64,000 nucleotides of DNA from Sinonovacula constricta (lineage: Eukaryota; Mollusca; Bivalvia; Cardiida; Solecurtidae), in contig CM017557.1 of assembly GCA_007844125.1 (NCBI GenBank), forward strand, positions 66,686,603 to 66,750,602, written 5' to 3'. The number at the start of each line of letters is the position of its first letter. The first letter of the stretch is position 1. The translations under genes were made by a program, and so were the position numbers. Positions 49,596 through 61,943 of this stretch are shown piece after piece. A model generated the notes under the pieces. It saw only the letters and a list, made by a program, of their open reading frames with translations. It did no database searches and was not told the DNA's origin.

Positions 49596-52500
49596 GTTGA
49601 GTATTAATTAACTTAAATCAAAATCAAGCCTTTGTTGTTTGCAGAACCACTGAAAGTGTTGCATTATGGGGTATTTGGGTTAACTTACAGTAATTTGATA
49701 TTAACAATTTCAATTAATTAAGTCATCTGTAAACTGCATTTATATAAATGGATAACCACATTGTCTGACTAGCCAAAGCTATTTGGAGTTAACCAGTCAT
49801 AAAAGATACCTTATGGTTAAATTTAGCCACTGTTTATATAAATAGCTGCTCGTGGCTAAGTCGGTAGGATGTTGATTGCAGATGGAGGATGTCCACAAGC
49901 TTGTTTTTGCTTCTTTGCTTAACTTCATTATTTGCACTGGCATAATTATAGACATTATGGTTACTTGCAGCAATTATTGGTGGAATATGACCCAAGATAA
50001 ATATCAGTGCAGAACCACTGATGCTGTGCAGTTCAGCTGAAAGATATCTTACCATACATGTTTCCATTTCCTTGGAACTGAACCTATGCAGTAAGACGAT
50101 GCCCAGGGCTTATATGGCACATTTATATCTAATTATATTACACATTTTAATAGCAAGCAGAGACGTACTTAAACTCATCTTATATGCTAAGCGTGCTTTG
50201 CAGCAAGTGATCAGATTCTGGCAAAAAAATGTAGATTCAGAGCTGGGAAATGGCTGATTGTCACGGTCACTCTGCGGTAGAGCAGGCTTATTGTGAACAA
50301 CATATGTTAGTGTAGTAGTGAAAGCCTTGGAGGTGTGTTTTGTTTGAACAATGGAAGGCAACTGAAACAATAACAAATAATATATACCAAAGATATATAT
50401 ATACAATTATTATTTAACGTCGATTTGTGACCATCCAGGTCAGATGGCAGTCGGTGAATGCAATGATGCATCGCAAAAATCGGCAGACAGCGACACACAG
50501 CAGGCCATGTGATTTAGTATGCACGAGATTGTCGTGCCGGAGAATGATAATGCCCTTTAAAGGGACAATACTAAATGAGATGAAAACCAATTAAAGGTTT
50601 CTGTAGAACAACAATAATAGATACGACAAATAAATAAAAATGGACAAAATGTAGATCTAAGAACCGGCAAATGAGTTCCATGACATGATCAGGATCTGTA
50701 CTATTTTCTGTTGTATCTCTAGCAGCCTAAGTCTAAGCTTGTCTATGTAAGAAAATGGCCAAGAATAAGTTTGAGTTATTAACAAAATGTATCATGGAAA
50801 GTGTTGATAAGAGTAACTGATAAAAGTTCACCTTGCATACGCTTAATTTTGAAGGATTCTTCTAGGACTTATTCCCAAAGTGGCGAGTACATATGACGAG
50901 GTATCGTATTATGTCACATGTTCAGCAAATACATTCATGATTAAAGGCAGCACTATATATGTGTCTGTTTTAATATAGTTTATCGGTTGAACCCAAACAA
51001 ACAAAACTCAGCCATGACCTGTAACCAATCCTAGACAAAGTATTGATCTTGTAGGACTGTTTTATGTTGTAAACATTCACTACAGCCACTGTAGTAGTTG
51101 TAGAAGTTTTATTTTCAATTTAAGGCCATTTACTATTGTAATGTACATGATTGGTTAAAGTCAGTTGCTTATGTTTTTGTTATGTATCACTCAAAACATT
51201 CTTGGTTTCTGTTATTGTGGTATACCTCACAAGCAGGACAGAAAATTCACTTTTTTATTAGTCAGCCCTTATAATGGTGCTCATTTCTTTCAATAACTTG
51301 AACTAAATTTTAAATTATTCGCCATAACAATTAACAAAAATTTTAGTTAATAGGTTAAAACTTCATTCATAAATTAAGACTTCCAGACTTAGCACCAAAT
51401 AGTGCAGTTCCTGATCAGAGAGCTCCCAGCTGGCAGATCTAAATCTACACTATTGGAATTACAATGATCACTTTGTGCTTATACATTACTTAGATAAGAA
51501 AGTAAATTCGACTGGTTTTAAATGGTCCAATTTTTTAACATATACTTTTTTAACTGAGCTCCAGTCTGACTCAAACAATTGATTGGTTAATTACTGAGTG
51601 ACAGGTTGTCAGCAACCAATCACAAACAATGAAATTTTTACACTTATTGTAAGGTTTAATAATAATGGTTTCCTTAGTTAAAAATAGATCAGATGTAGAT
51701 ATTTGTAATAAAAGTCAGGTGTTATTTTCCACTTGTGTACATAAATATAGGATATCATTTATTAGTATTTTATGGGATCTTGCAGACAAAAATAATTTGC
51801 TTGGTTGTTTAAGAGGGGAAGCGGAAAAAACATGTTCCAAACTGTCTGATAACACCTTCAACTGCATATTTTTTTGCCTTTTGCGTAACTGTTTTGTCAA
51901 AGCACCTAGACCCAAAGTAAATTTTATTATAATTTAAGAAACAAGTAATATAATACGTTGAAAGTTGATGTACTTATTTGTTTAATCATGTTTTTCTGTT
52001 GCAAAATATTAAATATTAAAAAACATCATCAGCAGTCCTGATAAACATTTGTCGGTATTAAGCACAAGTTAAAATTTTAACAAATCCTAACAAATGAATG
52101 AAAACAAACTCGTCCCCTTTAACAAATAGATGAAAATAAACATTATTGTTGACAGAAGCTTATGTGAGAAGATAAGATATAATACATTAAGGAAAGGAGA
52201 TAAAGGTTGCAGTGAAAGTAGCTGATTAAAATACCAAAAGCTGTTGTCTATGATGCAGGTTGTTAGGATATTCTGGGTTTATAGGGTCCATGACATGTGC
52301 AGGAATAATAAAAAGGGATTACTTTGTCTCGCGGAGGCAGATTATTGTTCAGATCCTGGTGATAAGTCTCATTCGTTATTCAGAGAGACTCATAGATCGT
52401 TTATGATGGTGGATAGTATTATTCTCCTAAATCAGGACCCAAGCATACAAAACATAATTACATGTGCAGCATCAGTATCAAATCTTGAGGAGTTTGTTAA

Positions 52501-53815
52501 ATGTAAATTATCCTCTTCACATTTTCTTTAAATGACAAATGTGACAGTTTTAAATTCTTAGACCTATAACAATGAAGATGATGATGATGATAATGATGAT
52601 AATATCATACAAAATAATTGTCATGTAATTTGTCACTTAAAATACAACATGAAAATATATATAACTTGGTCCCTTGATAATTTTCTTTTAAGAATATACA
52701 TCTGATGAAAGGAACAAACTGTAAATTTTGAAATGGAGACCCCACCCTTCTAGGCCATTATAAACACTTACCTTACACTCTGAGAGCATGCTAGCACTTA
52801 ATTTACCTTGTTTATTAGTTAGCTTTACAAAATTTAATTTTATTTGCTAACAACTTCATGCAAATTGTCAGAAATAAGCAACCAATATTGTCAATCCAAT
52901 GAGACAGCTCCCTGTGGGACCTTTCTGGTCTAGATCTGCACAATTTTTCTTAAGCCTTATCGATTTTATGTTTAGCAGGCTAAGAGTTAATTTAATGTGA
53001 CTACACTTTCAATGATATATTTACTCAACAAATGTTGATAAAGTTTAGATTTCCTGCTTTCAATTCAATTTTTTACTTCTAAGTATTTAAACAGTCTACA
53101 TTTTACAATGTTTAATGTTAAGTGTGGCTTGCTGTATTTTCTTGAATGAAATTTCTGTTTACACAGACCAAACAATGCAAGACATTTTATTTAGGTTTTA
53201 AGTTTGGTTTAGTAATAGGCAGACTGAATGAACTTGAATAGCTTGGTACACTTTGATATCTGATATATAGGCCCTATTTAGGACATGAAAAATAAAAAAA
53301 TACGTTCAAAAACCATTATGAAATGGATAATATTAAAAAAATAATCTTGCTTACTATTTGGTTAGGAACTATTTGTTATGGTAACGGCTTTAGATAAACA
53401 GTCATAAACATGTATGTATTTGTTAATTTAGTGTTAGTAGGAGTGGCGTCGCGACAGAATAAGTTTGATAAAGAAGTCATGTTTGTAATATTTTTTATAA
53501 CTTGAATAGGTTTCTTTTGAAGACAATCTGCTTCAATGATTTATCTATCACTGCTTTCATGGGTTTTCGTGTACATTAAGTTTGACAGCACTACATTTTT
53601 ATCAACACAAAAGCAGAGAAAAAAAAATTCACCTTTTTAAATTAAAAATGAAAAGTGAGCCTGAAGAGCTGTCTGTGGAGGTTTCATTGTTATTCAATAA
53701 GTTTCGAAGAAATTTAAGTTTCATTAGGTTTACAAGTACATGTAATTGATATCAAAATGTGGATCTTGCTCACTAGCCATTAAATACTAGCAGAGTTATT
53801 GCAATTTCTTGTTAC

Positions 53816-54110
53816 CAGACCTGGTGGCGCAATCAGCAGAGCTCCGGGTACGGAAGGCCCTGGGTTTGAACGCGTACCGCGACATGCCAAAGTCATAATA
53901 AATGGTAGTGGTATAGCTCCCTTGCTAAAGCTTAAGAAAATATAAGGGTAGTTACATGACTGGTTAGCCAGATGTCCGGATAATATGACCATGTGTTCAC
54001 GGCACGATATTCACAGTGAAGGCAGCACTATATGTACTTCAAGTGGACACCGGCTCCAGATAACTGAAATACTGTTGGTGGGACAATAAAACCAACCAAC
54101 ATACAAACTA
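53816..54110 (+). repeat. SINE B just upstream of exon 5
   Basis: ACCTGGTGGCGCAATCAGCA, B box GGGTTTGAACG, family B core with GCAGCACTATATGTACTTCA and tail GGGACAATAAAACC. It lies about 170 bp before the U12 branch site. Confidence 0.7.
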
Positions 54111-54280
54111 ACTAACAATTTCTTGTTGTATTTTTATGTTAAATTAAATTGCAAAACAAGTTTTTACAAACTTTAGTCCCTGTTTGACTCAAAAACTATA
54201 AAATTGTATGATGAACAAATTTTTTGTTTAATGTTTTGGTTAATTTTTTTTTCTCTTTTTTTTTTTAATGTCTTGTTACG

Positions 54281-54289
54281 TTCCTTGAC
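54281..54289 (+). promoter_or_regulatory. U12 branch-site sequence of intron 4
   Basis: TTCCTTGAC fits the U12 branch consensus TTCCTTRAY, with the branch adenosine at 54288, 12 nt before the AC that ends the intron. It would pair with U12 snRNA. Confidence 0.88.
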
Positions 54290-54300
54290 GGTGTCAGCAC

Positions 54301-54494
54301 ATAGTGTAATGTTCACAATGGAGCGCTACCCTGAAGTTGAGCTGAACGGAACCAGTCATGAGGATGAAGTGGAGGAGGAGGAGTCATACAGCCATAACCA
54401 CGGAAACGAGGACCTGCCAGCCTGGGCGACCGGAAATGCTGCGGTATCGCCATCATCCTCGCAGGACTTGATCAGCCCTATAAAGGAATGCAAG
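54301..54494 (+). CDS. CEP170: CEP170-like gene, exon 5 (last FHA strand and acidic linker)
   Basis: A 194-nt exon entered in phase 1 from the U12 acceptor AC and left in phase 0 at AAG|gtaata. With the G of exon 4 it reads DSVMFTMERYPEVELNG, then a Glu-rich acidic run (HEDEVEEEES), then AWATGNAAVSPSSSQDLISP and KECK. The first residues align with the final FHA strand of CEP170 (TNLFTV). Beyond that the protein is low-complexity and acidic, as expected of the disordered region after the FHA domain. If the intron after it is retained, translation continues to a stop at 54549-54551, adding about 18 residues. Confidence 0.85.
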
Positions 54495-54920
54495 GTAATA
54501 ATAGAACAAGGTTTACGACAAGAATCATTTCTATTGTGTGATGTTTTATGATAGCACTATTTAAGAATATTAATAATCGGACAACCGTTGGCCGAGTTGT
54601 CTTACGGCTAACCTATGGTGTGCCAGTGGTTCTACCCAAACACAAGTCTGGGGATTACCTCAACCATTAATTAGCTAGACATTGCCATTATGAATGTTAA
54701 TTGTGTTGGTATGATGTAGAAAAAAACAATGAGAAACAAAAATATTGTTAATCTCATCTTTAGAGTTTAGAACAGAATACACATATATAAGAGAAAAACA
54801 TTATCAGTACAAATTTTAGAAAAAAATTGTTGAATTATTCATCCTTATAGAAAGTATCGGTATTAAGTGAACATATTGAATTGCATATACATACTTATAT
54901 ATCACAATCTTTCTTACCAG
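54495..54920 (+). other. Intron 5 (short)
   Basis: A 426-bp GT-AG intron between exon 5 and the microexon. It contains a degraded SINE C piece around 54590-54735. Confidence 0.5.
54590..54735 (+). repeat. SINE C fragment in intron 5
   Basis: GGCTAACCTATGGTGTGCCA, GTTCTACCCAAACACAAGTC and TTAGCTAGACATTGCC match the family C body. Confidence 0.55.
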
Positions 54921-54935
54921 GACTCAGAAAACAAG
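54921..54935 (+). CDS. CEP170: CEP170-like gene, candidate 15-nt microexon 6
   Basis: Flanked by a good acceptor (caatctttcttaccag) and by AAG|gtaata, the same donor bases as exon 5. It would add DSENK in phase 0 after KECK. It is symmetric, so inclusion or skipping would not shift frame. Supported only by the splice-site pair and phase. Confidence 0.5.
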
Positions 54936-55644
54936 GTAATAAATGCACAAGTGATCATTGGGTGTGCTATTGAGTGTTATCTTCAGAATTCAGTTTAAAA
55001 TAATTTCATTTCATTAAATCTGAAGGATGTATATTTGTGTTTATCAGTCATGCTTACAAATGGTTGTTTTTCTTCTCTATATGAGTCTGTAAAAAAGGAA
55101 AATATCTAAACATAAAACCCTGCAGTTTAAAATGTAAATTGAGTTAATATTGTCATTTTCTTTTATGACTTTTTATTTAAAAAAAAGGGGTTTAATCCTT
55201 TTTTTTTTTTGCATAGAAATATGAATTATTTGCTTGCATTAGTGGCTCAAGCAAAGGTATTTTACCACTTGTACAAACCACACGCTAGTTAATATATTCT
55301 GATGAAATGACGCATCCTTAACTGAACTTTGTGATTTATGAAGTGTTTAATCTTGCAAACAATTGGAGCATTTTGTAAAGTGTATTATGTTAGCATTATT
55401 TTAATTAGGAGGTAAAACATTTTAGTTTAATCTTTTCAGATGTCAATGGAAATTAAAACATGTCAGTTAAATTTTATTTTATGTCAATGGAAATTGTCAA
55501 TATAGTTTTGAGTGTTTATCATCGTATTTACTGCAAGGTTTGTCAGATAATTGTGACACTAAATCAGACATTTGTTCCTTGTTACAGATAATCAGTACAT
55601 GAACTTAAACCATCCTCATGACATTTCATGTTTATTTAAATTCT

Positions 55645-55735
55645 AACCTAGATTTTAACATGATTCAAACCCGGGACCTCCTGTCCTGCAGTCTGATGCT
55701 CTTTCGATTGCAGTTCTTCTTCCAGATACATCATA
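55645..55735 (-). repeat. tRNA-like SINE head
   Basis: On the minus strand GCAATCGAAAGAGCATCAG (A-box-like) is followed by GGTCCCGGGTTTGAATC (B box). Family C-like remnants follow at 55800-55945. Confidence 0.4.
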
Positions 55736-57345
55736 TTTTGTTTGTTTAATTTTATCATAAATATCTACTGGCACAACCTTAACAAACAACTTTCAGCATA
55801 GTAGGAAGGTCTTCCAGCCAACCTACGGTGATCCTTCGAAAAATCCAGAATTTTACTCCATCAAAAATAGTTGAACATCACTATACAGCAATGATGACCA
55901 TAATTAGTCGCTGCATTGTATTTCCAAAACAAAAACCAAACAAACATAAGTTTAATAGGTTTCAGTCATTGCTTTTTTTGTAAAATTTTATAATGTCAAT
56001 CTTAAGGAGGGGCTATCACGATTGTTTTTCCGTGCCTTATACTTCCTGTTTTGCATTGCTTTGTACCAGTTATATTGTTTAATGGGAGTACATCTCTGTA
56101 CACTTTTGATTTATGTTACCTTGATGAATAAGTAGGTACCCACAATCTGGGTTTAGGCTGAGAAGTTTGAAATGGAAAAGTGCAGCAAAACAGATATACA
56201 TTAATGTTCTTTATCTCGAGTTCAATTTGCATTATGCTTTTTACTTTTTATGCATTTAATATTGTCCAGAACATGGGATTGAATAGACAATGTGTGCAAT
56301 GTTTTCTTTTCTTTTTTTCTGAAATCAATTTTTGTCCACATCTAGAAGCTAAGGGTGAGATTTTGTATTGACATGAAATGTAATGAATTGACTTCTTATA
56401 TAATTAATTTTGTACACGACGGCCAGCTTTAGTGACATTGAGTAGTGACTTAGTTCATTGGGCCTAGATCACACCTATCAAGGTGTTTTTGTTCAAGATA
56501 GAGGCTTGAAAGATCAATGAAACACAGAGTGAACAAGTTGATGGGTTGTTGAGTTGATAATGCTTGCACCCACATATTTTGTTTGGAGAACACTGAGTAG
56601 ATAACACATGAAAGTATCAAGTGTTCTTTGACCTTGCTTGGGGGGCCATCAGCAAGAACATATCTTACTGAGTTAACCCTGGATTTTAGTGAGTCTCAAG
56701 TCATTGTTAAATAGTGTGAAATCTTGTGTCTTATCTCAGGTGGCAAGTTCTTATCCAGATTTTGTAGATTTTTACTGAGCTTTGAATTTTTGTTCTCTGT
56801 GCCTCATTTACTACTGTCCTTTTCAGGGGTGTATAAGGAAGAAGTGAAGATTTTTCCATTTTAAAACACAGGTGGGCTATAAGTTATACACCTGAAAAAC
56901 ATTATCAAATATAGGCATAAAATGTGTATTCAGTTCCCAGCTAAAGAAGCGCTATGTACTTTTTTCTTGCTTAGCTTTTAAGAAAACAAATACTAAGTAT
57001 ATAATTTTAAGCACAAAAAATGGTTTGGGTTATTTATAAATGAAGCAGGGCCTGGTAGGGCAGTTGAAGGATATGATTGTTTAGATAAAATCTTGACTAA
57101 AAACTTACCAACCCTACTCAAGGGCAGCTAAGATAGATGAATATCTGATTTGTTACTGTAATGTAATTGGGCCTTTGGAGAATGATGTGCTTCTTGATCA
57201 ATCTACGTAGTTTGAGCTGGTTTTAAATTTGCTGAGGTTGGCATTAAGTAAAACAGAAGTTTGCATTGTATTTTTATGACAGTTTATAATGCAAGTGTTA
57301 TATTTTTGTATATGATATATGAAGCTAACCTTTTAGAATGAAACT

Positions 57346-57621
57346 GGCCGCAATAGCTCAGGTGGTAGAGCGTCGGCTTGCGGATCGGAGGTCGTGGGTT
57401 CGAACCCCGACCGGGTCTTACCAAAGACTTTAAAGTTGTTAGTAGTGGGTTCCCTCCTAAAGCTCAGGGCTAAGGGGACAGCATTACGCCTGACTCGTCG
57501 GTGTCAGTATAATGGACCGGCCGGGTTCAGTCCCTGGGCACCTCATAAGTGCCCCTGTGCTATAATGATAGAAATGTCGCTGCGCAGTATCGGCAAAAAT
57601 GCCGGCTAATCCCATCCCATC
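57346..57621 (+). repeat. SINE A, full length
   Basis: Head GGCCGCAATAGCTCAGGTGG, B box GGTTCGAACCCC, complete body, tail CCCATCCCATCCC. Flanks CCTTTTAGAATGA and CCTTTTAGACTGA form a 13-bp target duplication with one mismatch. An open frame through it is accidental. Confidence 0.85.
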
Positions 57622-59024
57622 CCTTTTAGACTGATGTGCTTTATAAGCTGTTGGTTACTCTAAAGACATAAAATATGTTGTGTGGAGGTTTTATTGACAA
57701 AAAATTCACATATAGTGGTAGATGGCTGGTTTAAAACTTGTTAGAGAGGAAATTTATGTGTAACTTGACATTTTAGTGAAACGCCATCTGTAAACTAATA
57801 TCAGACATGTTGAATTGAAGTGTATGATAGTGGGGCAGATTTATAACACTGCTGTTAATACATGAGTTCCAGGAAGATATTTTAACAGCGCTGGCAATTT
57901 GACAAAATAATATGTTTAAAATTTTGGCTAATTTCTAGTTATCATTAAAGTGTGAATGAAATCTGTCGTTTTATTCTGTTAACATGTAGTGGAGTATGGT
58001 TTTGTAGTGGAGTATGATTTTAAGTTTTGCTTAACTTTCAATGTGATTTTTTTTCAAAACAGCTTTATTACAGAACATTCCTCCTCAAACAGACTTAATA
58101 CAGAAATACTTACATGTATTGGCTTTGATTAAAGCTTGATGCATATTTTTTGGAGAATTTTATTAGTTAACAGCCGGAACGTGAATAAGGCTTCAAGAGT
58201 TGTTCCCCTTCTGAAGGAAAAAAAAGGTGATCACTGAATATGTATTTCTGTGTACTTTCTTTGTACAGACTTGAAAAGGTGTTGTGTGGTGTTGATAAAC
58301 AATAACTCAGGTATAAAGATAAATAGATTATTTATTTTAGTGACTTTTGATACATGTACATTTACAGTTAAGTATGACAACAATAATACATATGATAAAC
58401 CATAAATACAATGTATATCACCCAGCCTGATAGGCCTATCAGTCACCTAGAAATAATGGTCAAATTTATATTGTAATATTCCTTTTACATACAGTTGTAA
58501 AAATACTGATTTTTTTCAACTAATAAGCTTTGAGAGTATACATGTACATATTGTCTTATCACACATTAGATATGCCTGAATATGAGAATGGCTGATAAGA
58601 ATGTAAGACCAGAATACTAGACATAAAAGGAAGCAGCCAATAGTGAACCTTTTGTTTTTCAACTCTTCCCCCTATTGATTGTAAAGAATGTGTTCAGAGA
58701 AGGGAGGTACAATAGAATTGAACATTAGCAGGTCTGGAGACATAGGATACAAGACATATCTCTATATTAGTATAGACTAGTCAGCTAATTGTATTGCCAG
58801 TTCTGTGGAGCTATGAACACCTTTGTAATAAGAAACAAGACAGGACAGGTGCACTATACTGATGATTATAATCATGGTAATAACATTGAAAATTTGAGGG
58901 TTCATTAACACTGTTTCAAGTGTATATGGAATAACAACAAAAATGCCAATTTATATATATTTTTTTCTATTTTAAAATTCTTCCTCCTATATAGTTTTTC
59001 TTGTTCTAATGTATCTTTTGACTC

Positions 59025-59215
59025 AGTCCCTCACTGGGTAGGGTTCAAATCCCGGTTAGGGCGGGAACTTTCATGCGGGGAGGTTTTCCAGCTAAACTGT
59101 GAAGCGCCGGTGGTTCTACCCAGGTTTACGTCTGGGGTTTTCCTCCACCAATGATTAGCTGGACATTGCCAATATGACCATAACTGTCTTGGCATGATGT
59201 AACAAAAAGCAACAA
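59025..59215 (+). repeat. SINE C
   Basis: GGTTCAAATCCCGGTTAGGG, GGGAGGTTTTCCAGCTAAAC, GGTTCTACCCAGGTTTACG, TTAGCTGGACATTGCC. Confidence 0.65.
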
Positions 59216-59269
59216 TTGTATTTTTTGAACATTTTATATTTACAAAAGACTGCTTGGCAAAAATTGATT

Positions 59270-59360
59270 AGGCTTATGCAAGTAGAATACATCCAGAACA
59301 GCAAGCTCCCTGCTGGGAGTTGTAGGATAGAGATTTACACTATTTGCTGCTTGGTCTATA
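59270..59360 (+). repeat. Palindromic element D copy
   Basis: Paired arms ATCCAGAACAGCAAGCTCCC and GGGAGTTGTAGGATAGAGAT, then TTACACTATTTGCTGC. Confidence 0.55.
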
Positions 59361-60212
59361 TCAATACATAATGTTAACTAAGAGAAAAGTTATCAATTTA
59401 TAACAAACATTTATATATATTGGTTATAATCGCTTGAAGCGTGACAAGGGTTTATCTCAGATTGACTTATCTGGTATAAGGTCACAGTCTTACAGCGTCA
59501 GTCAATCATAACAGGTGTCATGCAGCGATTATTAGGTTTCTTTTCATTGATTCGAAGTTCCTTTTGTGCCGATTATGTTTTTTTCTTGTGAGGTATTAAC
59601 CCTTACCATACTAGTTGTAAATAACCTATCTGAAATCTTGGTTATCTACTTATATATATTTAAAATGACTGGACGTTTTACTAGAGACTGCAGTAAATAA
59701 AGCAGATCCTGATGAGAAACCTCTCAGTGGGGCCAGTGAGGTTGGGGGGTGGGGGTGGTGGCAGGGGCGGGGCTGACTGATCTAGAGCTTCATTATTTGT
59801 CTGGTCATACTGAGCAGGTTAAGAGTGTGTGTTTGCTTGTCAGAGAGACCTATGATCGTCTGTAATTCCTGAAAATCAGCTTATGATTATACAGTTAATC
59901 CTCAACGGGTCACCCTGTGGTTCTCTACATGATGTCAAAGTGCCACAATGAGAAGATTTTAAGTCAATTTAAACTTTGACTCATTGATTGTGACTGCAGA
60001 AAACTGTTCACATATTGCAGATCTCTTGTAGGATTATTTCTAATGATGGCAAAGGTCTTAGAAACATAAGGTTGATAGTTCAATCCTGAGGTAAAACTTA
60101 TCAAAGTTTTTAGCATAGTTTATGACATGTTCTTTAAGCTTACAAATTTATTAACAATTGTTTTGGTACAGGTGTCTTAATTACACACGAGCAAAAGGAC
60201 AGGTAGATTAGA

Positions 60213-60370
60213 AGTGGTCAGAACAGTGTCAGGATAATATGACTGGGTGTGGTATCATGCCATGTGTTCATAGCATGCTATATACAGTTAAGGTAGCACT
60301 ATATCAGCTTCAAGTGGACATCGTGTAAGAATAACTTCAAGGTTATTGTTGGGACCACCTCAACTAAAAC
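60213..60370 (+). repeat. SINE B 3' part
   Basis: GTGTCAGGATAATATGACTG, TGCCATGTGTTCATAGCATG and CTTCAAGTGGACATCG. The head is missing. Confidence 0.6.
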
Positions 60371-61179
60371 AAACACACATTTAATTATAGTTTGGCTTAA
60401 ACTGTTATTGTAATTCTGTTTGGTTCAGTATTTACAATGTGAAATCCATAGTTAGGTACAATCACAGTAAAGACAGCATTATATTTATTTGACATAAACA
60501 TAAAAATCACTTTACTATTTTGGTTATGGATGGTTATCTGAACTGATGTTAATTTATTATTTGTAAATTATTTTTCCATTTACTTAAGTCCTAAAAGAAA
60601 TGGTTGTATTGTGAACATGGTAAATGCATGTTGCTCTATCCATTATGGAGAGACAGAGAAAGAAAGTCTTGGCTCAATTGATACAAATGTAAGCCAGTAG
60701 ACAGTGTGGTTGATAAATTGCTCTGCAGTTGGTTTGTGTTACTAAAATCAATTATATTCTTTCCCTAATTGGGTTTTTAAAGAGATTTATTGTGATAAAT
60801 TGGTTCATTTGAACAAGATCCTTTCGACTTTGATTTTATTGTTGAGGTTATTTCTATGTGTTGTTACAACACACAAGTTGTCTACTTTAGTCTGACAGAT
60901 TGTGTTAGCCAATGAGTATGTGCTGTTTTATTGTTGTTAGGTAAAAAGTTTATAGAATAACTTTGTTTAAGTCTTACTGGAAAGAAAGGGTTGATTTTAC
61001 TAAATGATGTACATGGGCATGGATAAATTTAGATATCACTTGTCACCCCCCACCCCCACCCAAATCTGCTATTGTAAACTGGAATTTAGTAAAATATGGA
61101 AATATTTTCACTCTTGGAAAAAAAATAAGTTAGGCCACATCCCTTGCATTTCAGAAATCAACAGCAATTTAGTTAAAGG

Positions 61180-61502
61180 TGGTATTGGACAGTTTGCCTA
61201 CAACTTATTTATGTAACAATGTCTGTAAATAAGAATGATTGGAATTTCTGCTAAAAATAGACATCAATGTCACAGCAGATGACGTAGATAGACTAACACA
61301 TTGGTGGTCACATGATTTTCTTGGTTTAAAAATAGCCAACTGTGCAGCGTGGCTCGATAGGAAATATGTGGCATTATGGTTCACTTTTTCGACAGGTGTA
61401 GGACATCAATAAACAGCACTTTCTGAGATCTGTTTAGATAACAATGGTTTACTAAGATGTATAATAAACATATTTTTGGTCCAAACTGTAGGATAACACC
61501 TT
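61180..61502. mobile_element. TTAA-flanked MITE, copy 4
   Basis: Left end AGGTGGTATTGGACAGTTTG preceded by TTAA; right end CCAAACTGTAGGATAACACC followed by TTTAA. Interior matches copy 1, with GGTCACATGATTTTCTTGG and CGACAGGTGTAGGACATCAA. The flanking TTAA at both ends is the target duplication typical of piggyBac-like elements. Confidence 0.7.
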
Positions 61503-61889
61503 TAAACATACTGAATTCGGCATAAAAAACATTTGACAAAAATTGTGCTCCGTCCGAGGTAAACTCCTTGATCTTTCCCTGAATATTTTTTTTTGTTTCC
61601 TCTGTAAGTGTGTAGCTTTTTTTTATCTATTACTATGTAACTTTTTTTGCATTATTTTACATGTATTTTAGTTTTAACATTCACCATTTAAAACACTTAA
61701 AAATACCTGTTAAAACCTTGCAAATGTCCAGTTATGTTTGTGTTATGTTTAATGTTACACTATTGTTCTGTTAGTTCTACAATCAAAACATTTCTGCTTA
61801 GTTTATGTCTTACCATGTCAGTATTTATGTATGAATACTTAACGTGTGTTTGATTTATATACAACTTTCATCATTATTTTTAAACCAAG

Positions 61890-61943
61890 CGCCCCCGAGA
61901 CCCAGTTGGATACTTCTATGCATGTTTTCCTTCAACCGTCCTG
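61890..61943 (+). CDS. Weak candidate downstream exon of the CEP170-like gene
   Basis: A 54-nt, comparatively GC-rich block between ccaag (weak acceptor, T-rich upstream) and CTG|gtaggt. In phase 0, as left by exons 5 and 6, it reads RPRDPVGYFYACFPSTVL. In the frame one base later it reads APETQLDTSMHVF, then LQPSW, which recalls the QPSWWG motif downstream of the CEP170 FHA domain but would require a different phase. Length is divisible by three in both readings. Uncertain. Confidence 0.3.

Larger units (their letters stand above)
46609..54300 (+). other. U12-type AT-AC intron (intron 4)
   Basis: The 5' end is ATATCCTTTT (46609-46618), a full match to the minor-spliceosome AT-AC donor consensus. 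At the 3' end TTCCTTGAC (54281-54289) matches the U12 branch-site consensus TTCCTTRAY, and the terminal AC is at 54299-54300, 12 nt after the branch adenosine (54288), inside the usual spacing. Removing this 7.7-kb intron joins FLGND to DSVMFTM in frame, matching the order RFGYD-TNLFTV in vertebrate CEP170. The intron contains the 85-bp array and SINE copies. Assignment is from sequence motifs; splicing has not been observed. Confidence 0.9.

Noticed and set aside
52244..52531. 95-codon open frame in the U12 intron
   Set aside because: It begins at TTG, with no family resemblance that I can name and no flanking gene structure. Probably chance.
57394..57609. 71-codon open frame on the plus strand
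   Set aside because: It lies wholly inside a SINE A copy.
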